Shown here in pieces: positions 63,601 through 64,000 of a stretch of 64,000 nucleotides of DNA; position 1 is the first letter of the stretch, and the number at the start of each line of letters is the position of its first letter. This stretch comes from a virus. The notes beneath the pieces are model-generated. The model was not told where the DNA came from. It was given only the letters and a program-made list of their open reading frames with translations, and searched no databases. The stretch lies in IMG/VR virus record IMGVR_UViG_3300044634_000910, positions 1 to 64,000 of that record; one strand, given 5' to 3'. The position numbers were made by a program, and so were the translations under genes.

Positions 63601-64000
63601 TGTTTTGCTTTATCAGATGTAATCTCTTTTTGTTTTCTTAATACCTCAATTTGTGTATCGTAGTATTTAGACAAAGAGTCTTGCTGTGCCTGTGCTAATT
63701 CTAATGATGAAACTCCTAGTGCTGCAGTAGTTGCTGCTGCTTTTTCTCCTGCTGATTCTGTAAATACTGGAGCAAAAAATTTCGCTGGATTCCACCATTG
63801 GTAATCTTGTCCAATAGCATCCTGCATACCCTTTACAACATCTTCATTAATCTTTCCTTGTTCTCTTACTAGATTAACTCTAACATTTAGTGGGTCAGTC
63901 TTAAGGTCTTGTCCTTCTGGTCCAATTAGTTCTAAAAGGTTTCCACTAATCTGAGATGTCAATGTAGAGTTATTTAATTCTATTCCTATTTGACTTGCTA
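57654..64000 (-). CDS. tape measure protein, 5' end outside window
   Basis: More than 2100 residues; the frame is still open at the right edge, so the TTG at 63962 is not a proven start. Long helical/coiled-coil stretches (around 850-1150 of the visible part), two copies of the tape-measure motif GTDT(V/I)PAMLTPGEFV with a preceding YFA(D/K)GG, Ala/Lys repeats (KAAKDAAD), and a Gly-rich hydrophobic zone. At about one nanometre per 6-7 residues it implies a tail of around 300 nm (inference). The segment at 58210-58740 resembles an enzyme-like domain. Confidence 0.92.
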   Translation of the reverse strand, partial: ASQIGIELNNSTLTSQISGNLLELIGPEGQDLKTDPLNVRVNLVREQGKINEDVVKGMQDAIGQDYQWWNPAKFFAPVFTESAGEKAAATTAALGVSSLELAQAQQDSLSKYYDTQIEVLRKQKEITSDKAKQKKIDDEIAALEGKKKDGLSSLRNESKKLLNDQVANYKKVKNIGLSGDDYYSKAFMNSVDTQVRTKFEGDPYADVFLGSAKNNLKSEELEVKIKTFVAYEGATPEVGTSLISMFGKGEKNEAQLDAALDLLITQDSAETIELVNALSILESESDAKRIFIKIIEKDPAERSDLIDAIGLVQKLQGKEINIDAFFSSKDENGNSIDPMAKLEALTKSLKAIDDVKGPITKQVLIETKEIGGVSLDGLIPIFDRWKNQPQEVIRTVIAQYIAIHKTITDGDISAARARDMAKAVSQGIPSHAASLIANSPTDKAYRDKIAGDTVMQMTDQEIASKAANDLLDDDSGGSKKADPFQFILERLKNVRNAAINAAGGIKELNKALAEGNSKSVQNKFRGIEQQMNAQGRNRQFIDFAMSQDPTEQKKYFTTAGSKIKTGKNKGRILNPYDSKKLLPKTAKSGDVVLSELGELYNKAFDAAVVGEFNSYASKSILLLNEQEAVRRKLVAAGYDAVSIENILQDEYTTAAIATGKITDEELKTNVELSKQLTNRQKINNLIAKGSEALNQQKNIKQIPDVIKFLGSQGVSSKALKDIIGDPESLAEAIAAMEDYKSGAAGAADRLKDIVAGLKAIQANSNIKIALEFAVKNVADQIRDGADAATKVMDSKRTVYSYLNRSQLESATSAYRDPNKAPQQVGKIATANVAARYKAAGVAIPTIPAGASLNSIGKERASLGKTIDIASSNLQSIQRSRSEIQDKIANAQNDLEKALDAVNNSFDQTIKGIEDVIKKYENNIKSIEKSIKAKEDEIKTKFIDKIEAFNKENQMLNNDLAIMDKAAEDINEKYDKQVEALQQVNDLNKQIIDSQGQQLGLADALSQGDIAAAARVAQEMRAASANSQADMIMQGLELSRTNELGSLTGAESKMTRDEISERQFVISQEIYRLETDPARLAIEKEIEALNLSILRIQESITLEQEKIEAQEVLRAAALKAAEAAHIAAVANLKAQEASLLEQEKTQAEILRKLEAQDLELASQEAYLQSIADEAVAIDETTGMTLEKWQETVDKITAVDELAKSYAIALAAAETSAANTSTSWSTILDTINKIPKSVETDQIINEIRNITEYITRYVTTVNLGGSGGNDGKTGSDKAAKDAADKAAKDAADKAAKDAADKAAKAAADGALKLLKDAEAKADAESAADAWLGSFGNWGGLSSGGVVPKYFADGGFTPKGTDTVPAMLTPGEFVVRKSAVDQYGEGFLNDINVQRFSTGGTVSAPHGLGMSSMGSAKPKAKEEEKRATSLFDKKIWEKTANFFALPSIAKTALDIAKYGGIPQMFAAKLAGQPMKSDIKDNLNAALAVAPFPGLKAVKPIINKIGNVIPKRIKESLGKNGIDIFSKVASKANDAPAPTTSLVEEKLTIPTASTGKGEWDSTEWGKYDDWVPGPLPLKSRIASALYGNGGPIGRALESAFLAPGRFASNLQIPLQSAWKYGGKDTNINESFLSTKLGSTLASKAVPYVSDLGKKINPRRLHETDIQDLSYLQKSMFDESKKYSNASYSNMFKNIGKDMMDPVKVTLGKLKEAIVAPIAKRLADTNFGRNISLARLTREVGGDDAEAFVKHYKTQAIIDSIPGGLGALITMKRGVHRHGKPIDDLPSPLERYLKSKTDPTATPVNAFGPGLYSATSPLMSKEHFGQFGSYQYGIDLEPRAIAKVLSSKGFIDPEGLKKFKEAYVKKTGIQPRDMSSINADITDPFMQELLKAGYIGYRHGDAYTNWGVGNIPGMNLKVVDAPDLQAVVKDGRVVMVPRTDIPAIVEPNLKETSKIGTSKSAVATMLGTVAGITGLSLYGASKAIASIPSLGSTSQVSSDDKVLSGGFGSGGGGGMASMMMLSKGGLVPSYFAKGGYASGTDTIPAMLTPGEFVMSKYAVQSHGADTMRAINNGSSVGDSVYNYSISVNVKSDANPDEIARVVMTQIKGIDSQKLRGNRL
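60097..60180 (-). repeat. 24-bp tandem repeat in tape measure gene
   Basis: Three identical 24-base units at 60097-60120, 60121-60144 and 60145-60168 plus half a unit, coding the DKAAKDAA repeat. Perfect copies suggest recent slippage. Confidence 0.85.

Overview
The window is a contiguous piece of a large, A+T-rich tailed dsDNA phage genome (a siphovirus-like tail module is present, its 5' part running off the right edge). An actinobacterial host is inferred from a WhiB-type iron-sulfur regulator, a DUF7455-like zinc protein, an actinophage GP88-like protein, DUF932 and DUF3310 proteins, and at least 14 start codons placed exactly where transcription should begin, i.e. leaderless mRNAs, which are common in Actinobacteria. 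A freshwater actinobacterium is a reasonable guess but is inference. No integrase, repressor, rRNA or CRISPR array was seen.

Layout. 1-16.2 kb is read rightward: many small, overlapping, mostly unrecognised early-type genes, separated by promoters, a recurring TGAGCA/TGCTCA hairpin and tRNA genes (Asp, Glu, Met/Ile, Arg). 3.1-3.2 kb and 7.5-8.5 kb hold DnaA-box and repeat clusters that could be replication origins. 11.3-14.0 kb is a metabolic cassette, oxygenase-GPx-GPx-oxygenase. From 16.3 kb to the right edge nearly everything is read leftward. 16.3-30 kb is an accessory region: two sulfotransferases, an APS kinase-nucleotidyltransferase fusion, a flavin-dependent halogenase, a tandem pair of luciferase-like monooxygenases, an Asp/Asn hydroxylase, a FkbM-like methyltransferase, Hsp20, WhiB, a nuclease, DUF2061 membrane proteins and the CHAP endolysin. 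30-35.7 kb carries a secreted subtilase, an HslV-like Ntn-hydrolase, holin candidates and two large secreted proteins. 35.7-38.5 kb is the terminase module, 38.5-49 kb the replication/recombination module (RuvC-like, Cas4-like, RecA, C-family DNA polymerase, primase, DnaB helicase), and 50.2-64 kb the tail genes ending in a >2100-residue tape measure protein. Capsid, portal and major tail genes are not in the window and presumably lie beyond the right edge.

How it fits together. The replication set looks largely self-sufficient except for an initiator; DnaA boxes suggest host DnaA may serve. The accessory genes point to chemical remodelling of a cell-surface or small molecule: an APS kinase would supply PAPS to two sulfotransferases, next to a halogenase, oxygenases and a methyltransferase. 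The secreted PA14 protein, the S-layer-like protein and the subtilase would act outside the membrane. All functions are read from motifs in the translated sequence; none was confirmed by a database search.
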